A DNA stretch of 64,000 nt from UBA2336 sp965227265 (GCA_965227265.1 OZ245738.1:2356001-2420000), one strand, 5' to 3'. Positions 33,759 to 42,844 are shown, counted from the first letter of the stretch. The notes: generated from the sequence alone by a model not told the origin. Program-made: numbers and translations.

Positions 33759-34847
33759 TTATGATTTACCAATTACGATTGCAGCATTACAGCCTCCAAA
33801 CCCTGAGGCGGTTTTGAGAAAAGTATTTAATTCTCTCTTCTCAGATTTTTTGATCACATTCAGTGGCATGGATACACCATGCGTTTCGTATCCTTTTGAT
33901 GCAATCAACTCATTATGCTTTAACGATTGCAGACTCATGATAATTTCAAGCAATCCAGCCGCGCCTAATGTATGTCCAAAATAAGCTTTCAAACTATTCA
34001 CCGGAACATCACTGACTTTTGCATGATTGAAAGCTTTTGCTTCCATTTCATCGTTATATAGTGTTGCTGTGCCGTGCGCGGAAATAAAATCAACAGGTTT
34101 TTTTGCAGACGACATAGCCATTTTAATAGCCGCACTTAGCTCTTCACCGGTACGTGATGGCCCAGAAATATGATTTGCATCATTGGTTGCTGCTGAACCC
34201 AAAATGGTATAGTCTGCTTTATGTGTTGCGCTCAAAATTATTGTCGCGGACGCTTCACCCAGGTTTAATCCTTTACGATTTGCATCAAAAGGTTTGCTCG
34301 GTTCATCGCTTAATGCATGCAGACTCTGAAATCCCGATACAACGAACTTGCTAAGCACATCTGTTCCAGAAACTATTACGTGCTGAAAAGATCCGGCCTC
34401 TAACAACTGTTTCCCAAGCATCACCGCCATTACGCCCGAAGCACAAGCGTTTGAAACAACAAAACTCTTCTCAATACCCAGATGCTTTGCAATTTTATTT
34501 GCTGTGTGATGAAGCAGCAAGTCTTTACTGTTATGACCTGTTGAACTTAGTAATTCAATATTTCCTTTTGTTGTAGCGAGAACAAAGGCGGTTTTAATAA
34601 GATCAAAATCCTGATTGCTTTTCTTCAACGCATCCTCTACAGATTGAATCGTAATGTTTTCAAATCGCGTGAAGCCCTGAAGGGTATTTTTTTCATGAAT
34701 ATAAGATCCATAAAAAGGCACATCGCTCAACGAAGAATTTTCAATTAAAGCAATTCCCGACTTTCCGTTTTGAATGGCCAGGAAATTAATCTCGCTTCCA
34801 ATACCTAAAGGAGTAACAACAGAATCAGAAAGTATTGCAAGCTTCAT
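33759..34847 (-). CDS. Beta-ketoacyl-[ACP] synthase, active
   Basis: 362 residues from the ATG at 34847, which overlaps the thioesterase stop (ATGA); an upstream ATG adds eight non-family residues. Catalytic residues are present: Cys135 in SNACASG, His in SAHGTATLYND, His in FGHTLGAAG. The N-terminal part is shorter than in FabF and somewhat diverged. Third active condensing enzyme of the operon, so it may do starter condensation or a branch step rather than bulk extension. Confidence 0.88.
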   Translation of the reverse strand: MKLAILSDSVVTPLGIGSEINFLAIQNGKSGIALIENSSLSDVPFYGSYIHEKNTLQGFTRFENITIQSVEDALKKSNQDFDLIKTAFVLATTKGNIELLSSTGHNSKDLLLHHTANKIAKHLGIEKSFVVSNACASGVMAVMLGKQLLEAGSFQHVIVSGTDVLSKFVVSGFQSLHALSDEPSKPFDANRKGLNLGEASATIILSATHKADYTILGSAATNDANHISGPSRTGEELSAAIKMAMSSAKKPVDFISAHGTATLYNDEMEAKAFNHAKVSDVPVNSLKAYFGHTLGAAGLLEIIMSLQSLKHNELIASKGYETHGVSMPLNVIKKSEKRELNTFLKTASGFGGCNAAIVIGKS

Positions 34848-35266
34848 TTTACCTTCATACTTTCTTTCCACTTCTCAAAAAACTCGGGGATCGTGAGCTG
34901 AAGTTGAAAAGTTTTTACATCCACAAACACCTGTACCGTATAGCCTGTAGCTACAAGATCATTCGTTTGTTTTTGATAAACATTGTAATCGAACTTGATT
35001 TTGGCAGCCGGTGTATCGTGATAAATGGTTTCCACAATCATCGTGTCGCCAAACTTCAATGGTTTTTTAAAATCGCAATGCACGGAAACGATCGGAACAG
35101 CAAGGCCATGCCGGTAAAAATCCATGTACGCCATTCCATGCGTAGCTCCGAATGCTTCACGGCCATCTTCAAAATAACGGATGTAATGTCCATGCCATAC
35201 AATCCCCAAGGGATCGGCTTCATTGAATCGGGCAATTACTTCGGTAGTATGGCGTAGCGGTTCGAT
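34844..35266 (-). CDS. 4HBT-type hotdog thioesterase with uncertain, non-canonical start
   Basis: The conserved start of the family reads TEVIARFNEADPLGIVWHGH; the Asp of EADPLG is the catalytic residue. No ATG, GTG or TTG precedes it after the in-frame TAA at 35282-35284; the first such codon is a TTG at 35207-35209, inside the motif, which would delete the Asp. ATC at 35264-35266 is used here as a provisional start. The reading frame is the same as that of the upstream dehydratase. The enzyme would hydrolyse an aryl or acyl thioester. Overlaps the next KS by ATGA. Confidence 0.62.
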   Translation of the reverse strand: MEPLRHTTEVIARFNEADPLGIVWHGHYIRYFEDGREAFGATHGMAYMDFYRHGLAVPIVSVHCDFKKPLKFGDTMIVETIYHDTPAAKIKFDYNVYQKQTNDLVATGYTVQVFVDVKTFQLQLTIPEFFEKWKESMKVK

Positions 35267-35281
35267 GAGGTCAGGGGTTAG

Positions 35282-35701
35282 TTAGTTCTTGACAAAGATT
35301 CTCATTTCGCATTCGCACAACAATTGATTGTTCTGGTAAACATTACCTTTTATCAGCGTGATGTCCATCACCACATTAACAACTTCAACTACGGTACGGA
35401 TTTGAGTGCCCAATTCAGGTAAATTATGCACTATCAGATCCTTTATCGCTGCAATATACCCGATTGGAACGGGTTTGGACTGCTGCGAACATACATACCC
35501 AACCTGGGCTGCAGCGGTTTGTGCAATGTTTTCAATTAATCCGGGTTCAGCTAATCGGTTCATATCCAGGAACACATTATCACGCTCTATCGAAAACCTG
35601 GTGATGGCATGCTGCTCATCAGCTTCCTCAAGCTCATGGATCATTAACATCGGCCTGCGCTGCGGAATAAATTTTTCAATATCGATTTGAGTAGCCAGCA
35701 T
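35282..35701 (-). CDS. ApeP-like hotdog dehydratase partner
   Basis: 139 residues. FIPQRRPMLMIHELEEAD resembles the start of ApeP/FabA-like proteins (PHRxPMLLID). EPGLIENIAQTAAAQVGY supplies Glu57 at the place of the FabZ catalytic acid, but no His precedes it at the usual spacing. It would dehydrate 3-hydroxyacyl-ACP together with the His-containing hotdog at 27124-27492. The ATG immediately follows the acyltransferase stop (TAA ATG). Its TAA stop lies in frame with the following thioesterase. Confidence 0.82.
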   Translation of the reverse strand: MLATQIDIEKFIPQRRPMLMIHELEEADEQHAITRFSIERDNVFLDMNRLAEPGLIENIAQTAAAQVGYVCSQQSKPVPIGYIAAIKDLIVHNLPELGTQIRTVVEVVNVVMDITLIKGNVYQNNQLLCECEMRIFVKN

Positions 35702-36586
35702 TTATGATTCCCAAAAATTATAATAATTAAACCACTGATCCGGATATTTCAGGATCATTTTTTCAAAACTGGCGACAAAAGCATTCATGAGGTTTTCTGA
35801 ATACTCGCGTTTGGTCAAATCTTCCGTGCGCTGAATGGCTGGACTGCTGTAGAGCTGATACTGTAGAGGCTTTTCCTTAAATGCATAGACGAAAGAAACA
35901 GGAGCATTAAACGTTGTCGCGATAGCAAATGGTCCCGAAGGAAACTTAGCCGGTGCACCCATAAATATTTTCGTAGCAGTCTTTACATCCTTCACAAACC
36001 TGTCAGCATGCAAGCATACAAATTCATTATTCTGAAGCGCCTCCCCGATTTCATACACGTGTGAAAAATCTTCCCGAACTACAATAATGTTAAATGAGCG
36101 GTTTGCAGAAACTTCATCCATGTATTGTTTGATCTGACGATGTTCACCATCATACATAACAATATTGATTTTGGTTTTCAGGTGTTTTAACATCTGACCG
36201 GCCATCTCCCAGTTTCCGGCATGACCGCTGATCAAAATGCCACCTTGGTTCATGGCTTTAAGCTTTTGCAGGTTGCCTATTCCATCTCGTTCAAACGTGA
36301 ATTGATTTTCAATTCCGCTCATCGAAATTATCTTGTCGATCAACGTTTGCCCGAAAACGTAGTAGTTTTTGTAAACGTGTGCGAATGATTTAAGCACACC
36401 GTAATGATGCCGTTGCCTGAAGTAGCGATAGATATGGCCGGAAGACTGCCACGAAAATAGGAAGTAATAAAGTGAAACAAAGCGCAGCATGAAATACGTT
36501 GCCCGAACACCTAAGTGCCGGCAAACGAAAACAAAAATCTGATAGCCGAGTTTAGTGCCTTTTGACTTGCCTTGCCATTCGGGCAT
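35702..36586 (-). CDS. Lysophospholipid acyltransferase (LpxL/HtrB-type)
   Basis: 294 residues. The catalytic HxxxxE motif is present in SGHAGNWEMAG near residue 120, as in lipid A secondary acyltransferases. Further blocks are CLHADRFVKDVKTA and FMGAPAKFPSGPFAIA. The N-terminus contains a hydrophobic segment that would place it at the inner membrane. In aryl-polyene clusters such an enzyme is thought to move the acyl chain from ACP to a lipid-type acceptor. Ends one base before the next gene's ATG; starts 3 bp after the ACP stop. Confidence 0.88.
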   Translation of the reverse strand: MPEWQGKSKGTKLGYQIFVFVCRHLGVRATYFMLRFVSLYYFLFSWQSSGHIYRYFRQRHHYGVLKSFAHVYKNYYVFGQTLIDKIISMSGIENQFTFERDGIGNLQKLKAMNQGGILISGHAGNWEMAGQMLKHLKTKINIVMYDGEHRQIKQYMDEVSANRSFNIIVVREDFSHVYEIGEALQNNEFVCLHADRFVKDVKTATKIFMGAPAKFPSGPFAIATTFNAPVSFVYAFKEKPLQYQLYSSPAIQRTEDLTKREYSENLMNAFVASFEKMILKYPDQWFNYYNFWES

Positions 36587-36589
36587 AGC

Positions 36590-36847
36590 TTAGACGCTTA
36601 CTTTTTCTGCAAGCCGGTTAGAAACGTAGTCGTAGAAATTCTGAAACGTAACAATTGACGGGAAATCTTCAGGTTTTACTTTAAACCCAAAATTGCTCTC
36701 AATTACCACCACCAGATCTATATAATCCAGACTATCCAGTTGCAATGTTTCTCGAAGGTTCGCTTCCGGCTGGATTTTATCCAGTTCCACCTCAAACTCC
36801 TCTACTAAAAACCCGTTGATCTTCTCTACAATACTGTTCTGTTCCAT
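36590..36847 (-). CDS. Acyl carrier protein of the pigment operon (ACP 1)
   Basis: 85 residues with the 4'-phosphopantetheine site at Ser39 in LQLDSLDYIDLVVVIE. Typical acidic helix pattern. Overlaps the KS stop by one base (TAATG), so the two are translationally coupled. Probably carries the elongating chain for the KS/FabG/dehydratase set next to it. Confidence 0.93.
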   Translation of the reverse strand: MEQNSIVEKINGFLVEEFEVELDKIQPEANLRETLQLDSLDYIDLVVVIESNFGFKVKPEDFPSIVTFQNFYDYVSNRLAEKVSV

Positions 36848-38073
36848 TACGATTTAGGCCATTTTTTAACAATTAGAGACGAATTGGTGCCTCCAAAACC
36901 AAAAGAATTTGACAAAAATACATCAATATTTTTACTTATTGTTTTGCTTATAATATTCAGTTTTTCAGAATCCTGATCGGGGGTTTCAAAATTGATATTT
37001 GGGGCAATGAATGAATCCCGCATCATCAATAATGAGTACACAATTTCGCTTGCTCCGGCCATCCAGCATTCGTGACCAGTCATGGATTTGGTTGAGCTCA
37101 CAGGTGTTTTTACAGAGCCAAAAACTTCATTGATCGCTTTCGCCTCACTGGCATCTCCAGCAGGAGTTGATGTTGCATGAGCATTAATGTAATCAATCGT
37201 TGAAGCAGGAACATTCGCATCCTTGAGCGCCATTTTTAAAGACCGCGCTGGTCCATCTACAGTAGGGTTTGAGATATGATCTCCATTAGATGAAAATCCA
37301 TACCCGATAACTTCTCCTAATATTTCAGCACCTCTTTTTTGTGCCGATTCAAGACTTTCTAAAATCACGGTTGCAGCGCCTCCACTTGGAACGAGGCCAT
37401 CCCGACTTTTATCAAATGGTCTTGAGGCTGTAGCCGGTGTATCTTCCCGGATGGAAAATGCACCCAACGCATCAAAGTTACCCATGGAATAAATATTAGT
37501 TTCCTGAGCACCTCCGCACACGATGCAACTTTGAAGTCCGTGCCGGATTAGAAAATAAGCAAGACCAATAGAATGCGAACCGCTGGCGCATGCTGCGCTT
37601 ACACTAAAGTTGATTCCTTTTAATTTAAAGATTGTCGCGAGGTTCATATTGACCGTGGAATTCAGCGCCTGAAAAACAGAGCCTGACCCAACGAGCATTG
37701 TATCTTTCTTTTCGCGGATAATATCCGTTGCCTCGATTATTGGCAGTGCAGAACTATCATTTCCATAAATAACCCCGACTTCTGTATGCGCTAAGAAATC
37801 CTGATCGATTCGCGCATTTTTCATGGCCTCAGTTGTTGCGACAAATGCATATTCGGCCTGTTCGGGCATCATGATCCGAGACCTTCTATCCAGCACTCCT
37901 TTCAACTGAGGCTTGTCTACATAACCGGTGAGGCCAGAGCGATAGCCCATTTCCTTACGGGCTTTGTCTAGCACAATGCCGGATTTGCCTTCATACAGAG
38001 ACTCTCTTACTTCACTTAGATTCTTTCCTATACAGGAATAAATGCCGGTTCCGGTTATTACTACGCGATTCAT
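36847..38073 (-). CDS. Beta-ketoacyl-[ACP] synthase (FabB-like), active
   Basis: 408 residues from the ATG at 38073 (MNRVVITGTGIYSCIG); a longer frame from 38109 adds residues without family character. Catalytic Cys162 in SAACASGSHSI, His in NAHATSTPAGD, and the unusual TGHECWMAGASE in place of the common GHTLGAAGA, a feature I associate with FabB-like/aryl-polyene KS proteins. Condenses malonyl-ACP onto the chain. The 88-bp gap to fabG is the largest inside the operon and holds no gene. Confidence 0.92.
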   Translation of the reverse strand: MNRVVITGTGIYSCIGKNLSEVRESLYEGKSGIVLDKARKEMGYRSGLTGYVDKPQLKGVLDRRSRIMMPEQAEYAFVATTEAMKNARIDQDFLAHTEVGVIYGNDSSALPIIEATDIIREKKDTMLVGSGSVFQALNSTVNMNLATIFKLKGINFSVSAACASGSHSIGLAYFLIRHGLQSCIVCGGAQETNIYSMGNFDALGAFSIREDTPATASRPFDKSRDGLVPSGGAATVILESLESAQKRGAEILGEVIGYGFSSNGDHISNPTVDGPARSLKMALKDANVPASTIDYINAHATSTPAGDASEAKAINEVFGSVKTPVSSTKSMTGHECWMAGASEIVYSLLMMRDSFIAPNINFETPDQDSEKLNIISKTISKNIDVFLSNSFGFGGTNSSLIVKKWPKS

Positions 38074-38160
38074 AGGGGTTTTGGGTTGCAGCTGAAAATT
38101 GATCAGCATGCATACTAATTCCCGTAAAATTAATTGAAATTTTCGTTACCGAAATGCGGT

Positions 38161-38892
38161 TTACGAATAGAGTCCGCCATTAAGCGAAAGTACCTCGCCT
38201 GTAATGTAAGAAGCCTTTGTCGAAGCAAGGAAAACCACTGAATCCGCAACTTCTTCGGGTTCGCCAAAACGCTGCATCGGAACAAGTTTTTTCAGTTCGG
38301 CTTCATTTAAATCCTGAGTCATTTCGGTGCGGATAAATCCTGGTGCAATCGCGTTAACGGTAACACCTCTCCGGGCAACTTCCTGTGCAAGCGCTTTTGT
38401 TGCCCCAATCACTCCGGCTTTAGCAGCAGAATAGTTGGTTTGTCCGGGCATACCTTTTAATCCGGAAAGCGAAACGATATTAACGATCCGGCCATAGCGT
38501 TGTGTGAGCATTCCGGTGATGACCAATCTTGTTACATAGTAAAATCCATCCAGACTTGATCCAATAACACCTTTCCATTGCTCCTCGGTAAGCCAGATCA
38601 AAAGATTATCCTGACGGATGCCGGCATTGTTTACCAATACTTCTATGATAGATTCTTTATTTGACTCAATCCACGTACCCAGCGCATTATCGACTTCAGT
38701 TTTATTGGAAACATCAAACTGAAGAAGCTCAGCTGTAGTACCTTTTTCAGCAACAAGCTCAGCTGTTTTATTTGCTTCGGTGTGGTTGGATTTATAATTG
38801 ATCAGAATATGATACCCTTGTTCAGCAAGCTTAATGCTCACTGCTCTTCCAATGCCTCTTGATCCGCCTGTAACGAGTGCAAATTTTTTCAT
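38161..38892 (-). CDS. 3-oxoacyl-[ACP] reductase, FabG type
   Basis: 243 residues, short-chain dehydrogenase. TGGSRGIGRA binds NADPH; NNAG and the catalytic Ser/Tyr/Lys set (SLSGLKGMPGQTNYSAAKAG) are intact; APGFIRTEM is the substrate-loop block. It reduces the 3-keto group formed by the KS proteins before dehydration, so each round leaves a double bond because no enoyl reductase is visible in the operon. Comparable to ApeQ. One base separates it from the ammonia-lyase stop. Confidence 0.93.
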   Translation of the reverse strand: MKKFALVTGGSRGIGRAVSIKLAEQGYHILINYKSNHTEANKTAELVAEKGTTAELLQFDVSNKTEVDNALGTWIESNKESIIEVLVNNAGIRQDNLLIWLTEEQWKGVIGSSLDGFYYVTRLVITGMLTQRYGRIVNIVSLSGLKGMPGQTNYSAAKAGVIGATKALAQEVARRGVTVNAIAPGFIRTEMTQDLNEAELKKLVPMQRFGEPEEVADSVVFLASTKASYITGEVLSLNGGLYS

Positions 38893-38893
38893 C

Positions 38894-40435
38894 TTAGAAA
38901 TTTAGAATGGATGGTTGATCCCGCAGGAAATTTCGCACGTCCCGGATGTGATTCATGTGCGGCTCATCGTCAACAAATGCCGGAACCAATTCCCGAATCG
39001 ATTCATAGAAACGCAATCCCTCCGAAGACATTCGGGCAGTACATTTTAAATAATCAACCGCCTGAGCAAGCGCAATAGCTTGGATTGCCAGAACATCAAA
39101 TGTATTGTCAATAACACGTTGCGTCAGCAAAGCCGCATTACAACCCATGCTCACTATATCCTGATTGTCGTTGTTGTTGGAAATGCTGTGCAGATACATC
39201 GGGTAGGAAAGCGTTTGATTTTCAGCAGTTGTTGATGTTGCTGTAAACTGCATTCCCTGAATTCCGAAATTCAATCCAAGCTTGCCTAAGTTTATGAATG
39301 GTGGAAGTTTTTGATTCAGCTTATCGTTCATCAAATAATTCAGTTGACGCTCCGCTAGCATGGACAGCTTCGTGATTACAATTTTCAGTTTATCCATTTC
39401 CAGCGATACGTAATCGCCATGGAAATTGCCTCCATGATAAACATTTTCTTTTTCATGATCGATAATCGGATTATCATTTACCGAGTTAACTTCATCTTCC
39501 AGGATTTGTTGAGTGTTGAGCAACGTGTCGTATACCGGACCAAGAATCTGCGGAACGCAACGCAGCGAATAGTACTCCTGCACTTTATCGGTAAATACAG
39601 CTTCCTCAAATTTCTTATGATATAAATGTTCCGGGCGTTTACGGATAAGCTTACTGTCGCTCAATACCGAACGCATTAACGCTGCAATTTCACTTTGTCC
39701 TTTATGTTCTTTAACATGATTTAATTCAAATGAAAAATGATCATCAAATGATTTCATTAATTCATTCGTGATAGAGGAAAGCAAAACGGAAATGCTTACA
39801 AGCTTCTTAGCGAAAATGATGTTCACCATTCCGATGCCTGTCATCGCTGAAGTACCATTAATTAACGCAAGACCTTCGCGCAAATAAATATCAAGAGGCT
39901 TGAGTGAATGTTTTTCGAAAACCTGTTTAGCTGCAACAGGCTTTCCATCTTCCAGGACAAGACCTTCCCCAATCAGGTTTAAGGCTAGTTGAGCCAACTG
40001 AACAAGATCACCACTTGCGCCAACACCACCCCGCTCGTAAATAGCGGGAACAATCTTATGGTTAATAAATTCTTTCAACAATTCAACTGCATCCGGGTGA
40101 ATCCCGGAATGCGCACGCATTAAATTATTCAGTCGGGCGAGAACAGTAGCCCGTGACAACGATTCTGAAAAGTAGTTTCCGGTGCCGGATGAGTGACTGC
40201 GGATAAGATTATACTGTAACGATTTCTGATCTTCCTCCGAGATTTTGAATTGCGCCATCGGGCCAAAGCCGGTATTAATACCGTAGATGACTTTATCCTT
40301 CGCGTACGTGTTTAAAAACTCATAATTCTTTTTTACCGACTGGGTCGCCTCCGGATCTAGCGCGATGGTAATCTGCTCAAACAGAACCTGTTCAAAATCC
40401 TGGACACTCAATCTTCGGTTTCCAATAACGACCAT
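38894..40435 (-). CDS. Tyrosine ammonia-lyase (HAL/PAL family)
   Basis: 513 residues. The MIO cofactor forms from Ala140-Ser141-Gly142 in GGVGASGDLVQLAQLAL. INTGFGPMAQFKISEEDQ and LQYNLIRSHSSGTG are very close to what I recall of the Flavobacterium johnsoniae tyrosine ammonia-lyase, a highly Tyr-selective enzyme. It removes ammonia from tyrosine to give p-coumarate, the likely starter of the aryl polyene. First gene of the 23-kb operon; histidine ammonia-lyase is the alternative but the context argues against it. No exact promoter box found in the 70 bp upstream. Confidence 0.88.
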   Translation of the reverse strand: MVVIGNRRLSVQDFEQVLFEQITIALDPEATQSVKKNYEFLNTYAKDKVIYGINTGFGPMAQFKISEEDQKSLQYNLIRSHSSGTGNYFSESLSRATVLARLNNLMRAHSGIHPDAVELLKEFINHKIVPAIYERGGVGASGDLVQLAQLALNLIGEGLVLEDGKPVAAKQVFEKHSLKPLDIYLREGLALINGTSAMTGIGMVNIIFAKKLVSISVLLSSITNELMKSFDDHFSFELNHVKEHKGQSEIAALMRSVLSDSKLIRKRPEHLYHKKFEEAVFTDKVQEYYSLRCVPQILGPVYDTLLNTQQILEDEVNSVNDNPIIDHEKENVYHGGNFHGDYVSLEMDKLKIVITKLSMLAERQLNYLMNDKLNQKLPPFINLGKLGLNFGIQGMQFTATSTTAENQTLSYPMYLHSISNNNDNQDIVSMGCNAALLTQRVIDNTFDVLAIQAIALAQAVDYLKCTARMSSEGLRFYESIRELVPAFVDDEPHMNHIRDVRNFLRDQPSILNF

Positions 40436-40504
40436 GCTTTTATGAGGAAAATAAGGTCGAAATTAACAAAGGAATTTATTATTCAATAATGCAGTTTCGC
40501 TGAA

Positions 40505-40945
40505 CTACTTCTTGACAATCACTGATTCAGTGATGATAAAATTCATGTGCTCGATGTCATCAGCGTTGAGTTTAAGCTTTCCCTTAACGGTTACGAGGTC
40601 ATCGCTGTTGAATTTGGGCGGTGTGCCTTTAAAACTAACTTCTACAATTGTTTCCGGTCCCCCAACGCCACAAAAAAAGCACTGGCTCATTGGTAGTTTA
40701 GAGAGAACAATATAATTACCATTTTCGGGCGCAAAGGGAACGTAAAATCCTTCGATGGAAATTTCTTTGCCAACAAGCGCTTTTACTTCTGCCGTGAACG
40801 TTGGATAGAATTGATACTCACCAAGCTTCTCCAGGTATTTTGGTTCATACTTAGTTTTAGCAAACTCATTCCATGCATCCAACTTGCCTTGCGCAAAAAC
40901 AGAAACCGTTGCGAGCATCAGAAAAGCGAACAATACATTCTTCAT
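40505..40945 (-). CDS. DUF3299-like periplasmic protein
   Basis: 146 residues with a signal peptide (MKNVLFAFLMLATVSVFA). The pattern GKEISIEGFYVPF...IVLSKLPMSQCFFCGVGGPETIVEV, with a CxxC pair, resembles DUF3299 proteins found beside LolCDE/MacB-like ABC transporters. The Cys pair might bind metal or form a disulfide; function is not known. It lies one base after the permease and looks like the third gene of an ABC operon rather than part of the pigment operon. Confidence 0.76.
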   Translation of the reverse strand: MKNVLFAFLMLATVSVFAQGKLDAWNEFAKTKYEPKYLEKLGEYQFYPTFTAEVKALVGKEISIEGFYVPFAPENGNYIVLSKLPMSQCFFCGVGGPETIVEVSFKGTPPKFNSDDLVTVKGKLKLNADDIEHMNFIITESVIVKK

Positions 40946-40946
40946 A

Positions 40947-42200
40947 TCAATTACCGGCTAGAACTTTTGAAATATCGGTGCGATAAGCCTGCAGTGCAGG
41001 GATCAACGCACATACTATTCCTAACAACAAACTTCCCGCCAAAATAATCCATTCTGCTGAATAGAAAACGAACCCGGTGATACCAGCTTTTTGAGTTTCC
41101 CCAACGGAAGCGCTTAGGATTACTAAGACGCTATGTCCAAGTAAAAGTCCAAAAAGGCTGCCCAGTGTAGTTAGCGCAACGCCTTCCAATAAAATGTTTA
41201 CAAAGAGCTTTGTTTTGGATGCACCCATCGACCGCATGATGGCGAGATCATACCTTCTTTCTTTTAACGAATTATAAAGCGCAATGAAAACGCTCAGTGC
41301 TGAAATAAAGATCAACACATAGGCAAACCCCGTTAAGATGTCAACACCCACTCCGAGAATTGAAAACAACCGCGCAGTTTCAAAGGCTGGCGATGCCGCT
41401 TGAAGCTTGCTCTCGGCATTGATCATCCGTGGCAATTGAATCGCAGCCATCGGTGAACGATACTGAATCAATAAAGAAGTAACCTCTTTGGTGGAGTCGC
41501 CTGCTTCGTGGGTTGGAATAAGTCTCGAAGCAACAAATGTTGTATCCGTTCCGTGATTTTCCTGTACGGTTGAATCTGCTTCTGCGTGTTCATGAACATG
41601 CCAAACAGTTTCAACACTAGTAAGTATTAGGTTATCAACAACTGTATTAGTTCTTTTTAGAATTCCCTTTACAATAAACTTCTGTTCTTCGTGACCGCTT
41701 CCGCCCTCTACCAAACCATGAGTACTTTTAAATGTATCGCCTACTTTCAATTTCAATCCCTCAGAAACATTTGCTCCGATAGTCGTTTCCAAATCATGAT
41801 GCCACCAATCGCCTTGCGCAAGTTCGAGATGATACAATTCAATGTATTCGCTCGTTGTTCCAATAATCCTGTACGATTGAAAACTATCGCCTAACGCAAG
41901 CGGAACAGCTTTCTTAATAAGTCTGCTTCGCGAGATTTGTTCTGCTTCTTTCAGGTTAATATTTCCAGTAGGAAAATCGATATGAAAAATATTGCAGAGA
42001 ATTAATTGCAGCGGACTACCCTTTGCTCCAACAACCAAATCAATTCCTTTCGCATTCGAGGAGATTTTTTCTTCCAGCTGTTTATTAACTAATAAAAGAA
42101 CAGTGATCACAGCGATTCCAAGCGCAAGCAATACAATATTCAGAACCGTATTCAGCGGCTTTGCTTTCAAATAACTCCAGACAAGAATAAATAGGTTCAT
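40947..42200 (-). CDS. ABC transporter permease, MacB/LolC-FtsX family
   Basis: 417 residues: an N-terminal membrane segment (TVLNIVLLALGIAVITVLLL), a ~230-residue periplasmic MacB_PCD-like domain, then three segments (VDILTGFAYVLIFISALSVFIALY, LFVNILLEGVALTTLGSLFGLLLGHS, AEWIILAGSLLLGIVCALIPAL) typical of FtsX domains. The conserved KERRYDLAIMRSMGAS precedes the second. Such type VII ABC systems move lipoproteins or act mechanically across the periplasm rather than importing solutes. Works with the ATPase 2 bp upstream. Confidence 0.9.
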   Translation of the reverse strand: MNLFILVWSYLKAKPLNTVLNIVLLALGIAVITVLLLVNKQLEEKISSNAKGIDLVVGAKGSPLQLILCNIFHIDFPTGNINLKEAEQISRSRLIKKAVPLALGDSFQSYRIIGTTSEYIELYHLELAQGDWWHHDLETTIGANVSEGLKLKVGDTFKSTHGLVEGGSGHEEQKFIVKGILKRTNTVVDNLILTSVETVWHVHEHAEADSTVQENHGTDTTFVASRLIPTHEAGDSTKEVTSLLIQYRSPMAAIQLPRMINAESKLQAASPAFETARLFSILGVGVDILTGFAYVLIFISALSVFIALYNSLKERRYDLAIMRSMGASKTKLFVNILLEGVALTTLGSLFGLLLGHSVLVILSASVGETQKAGITGFVFYSAEWIILAGSLLLGIVCALIPALQAYRTDISKVLAGN

Positions 42201-42202
42201 CG

Positions 42203-42829
42203 CTAGAGAATAATCTGATTTTTGATTTTATCCTTTAATCGTTGATCGTGGGTAGCCACAACTAACGTTGAATTGTTTCGTGTAGCAACATCCAGCAACA
42301 AGCTAATCACGCGTTCACAGCTTTTATCATCCAATGCAGATGTTGGCTCATCCGCCAGAATAACCGAAGGTTGATTCATAACAGCTCGGGCGATGGCTAC
42401 GCGTTGTGCTTGTCCCTGACTGATTTCTTTAACCGAGCTTTTGATCTTTTCACCCAATCCAAGTTCTGTTAAAACTTCCTGCACATGATTTTTATCAATT
42501 TTACTACCTGCGAGATACGATGACATGATTACATTTTTCTCAACACTCAGTGCACTGATCAAATGATTCTTTTGAAAAATAAACCCAATGTTCTTCCCTC
42601 GAAATTTATCCAATGCACCTTCGGATAACGATGATAATTCCGTACTGGCAAGCTTCAATGATCCATCATACCCTCGCAGTAATCCTCCCATCAAATGAAG
42701 AAGTGTTGTCTTTCCGCTGCCGGATTCGCCTAACAATAAGCAATGCTCGCCTTTGGTTAAGGAGAAATCCGGAAAAGAAATGGCCCGTGCAAGTGAATAA
42801 GAAAATTTAAGGTTTGAAACGTTGATCAT
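42203..42829 (-). CDS. ABC transporter ATP-binding protein, LolD/MacB type
   Basis: 208 residues. Walker A is GESGSGKTT (34-42), the signature loop is ISQGQAQRVAIA, Walker B is VILADEPTSALDD and the switch His is in VVATHDQ. It powers the adjacent FtsX-type permease; together with the DUF3299-like protein it forms a three-gene operon that runs toward, but probably does not include, the ammonia-lyase gene 70 bp further on. Pigment export is a possible but unproven role. Confidence 0.92.
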   Translation of the reverse strand: MINVSNLKFSYSLARAISFPDFSLTKGEHCLLLGESGSGKTTLLHLMGGLLRGYDGSLKLASTELSSLSEGALDKFRGKNIGFIFQKNHLISALSVEKNVIMSSYLAGSKIDKNHVQEVLTELGLGEKIKSSVKEISQGQAQRVAIARAVMNQPSVILADEPTSALDDKSCERVISLLLDVATRNNSTLVVATHDQRLKDKIKNQIIL

Positions 42830-42836
42830 GAGAGTT

Positions 42837-42844
42837 CAAAAATA
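42837..42844 (-). promoter_or_regulatory. Possible -7 promoter box for the ABC operon
   Basis: Minus-strand TATTTTTG matches TAnnTTTG but sits only 7 bp from the ATG, implying a leaderless or near-leaderless message; no clear -33 TTG at the usual spacing. Confidence 0.3.

Noticed and set aside
38894..40435. Histidine ammonia-lyase (hutH) as identity of the ammonia-lyase
   Set aside because: No hut genes nearby; it heads a polyene operon and its sequence blocks resemble the tyrosine-specific enzyme of Flavobacterium.
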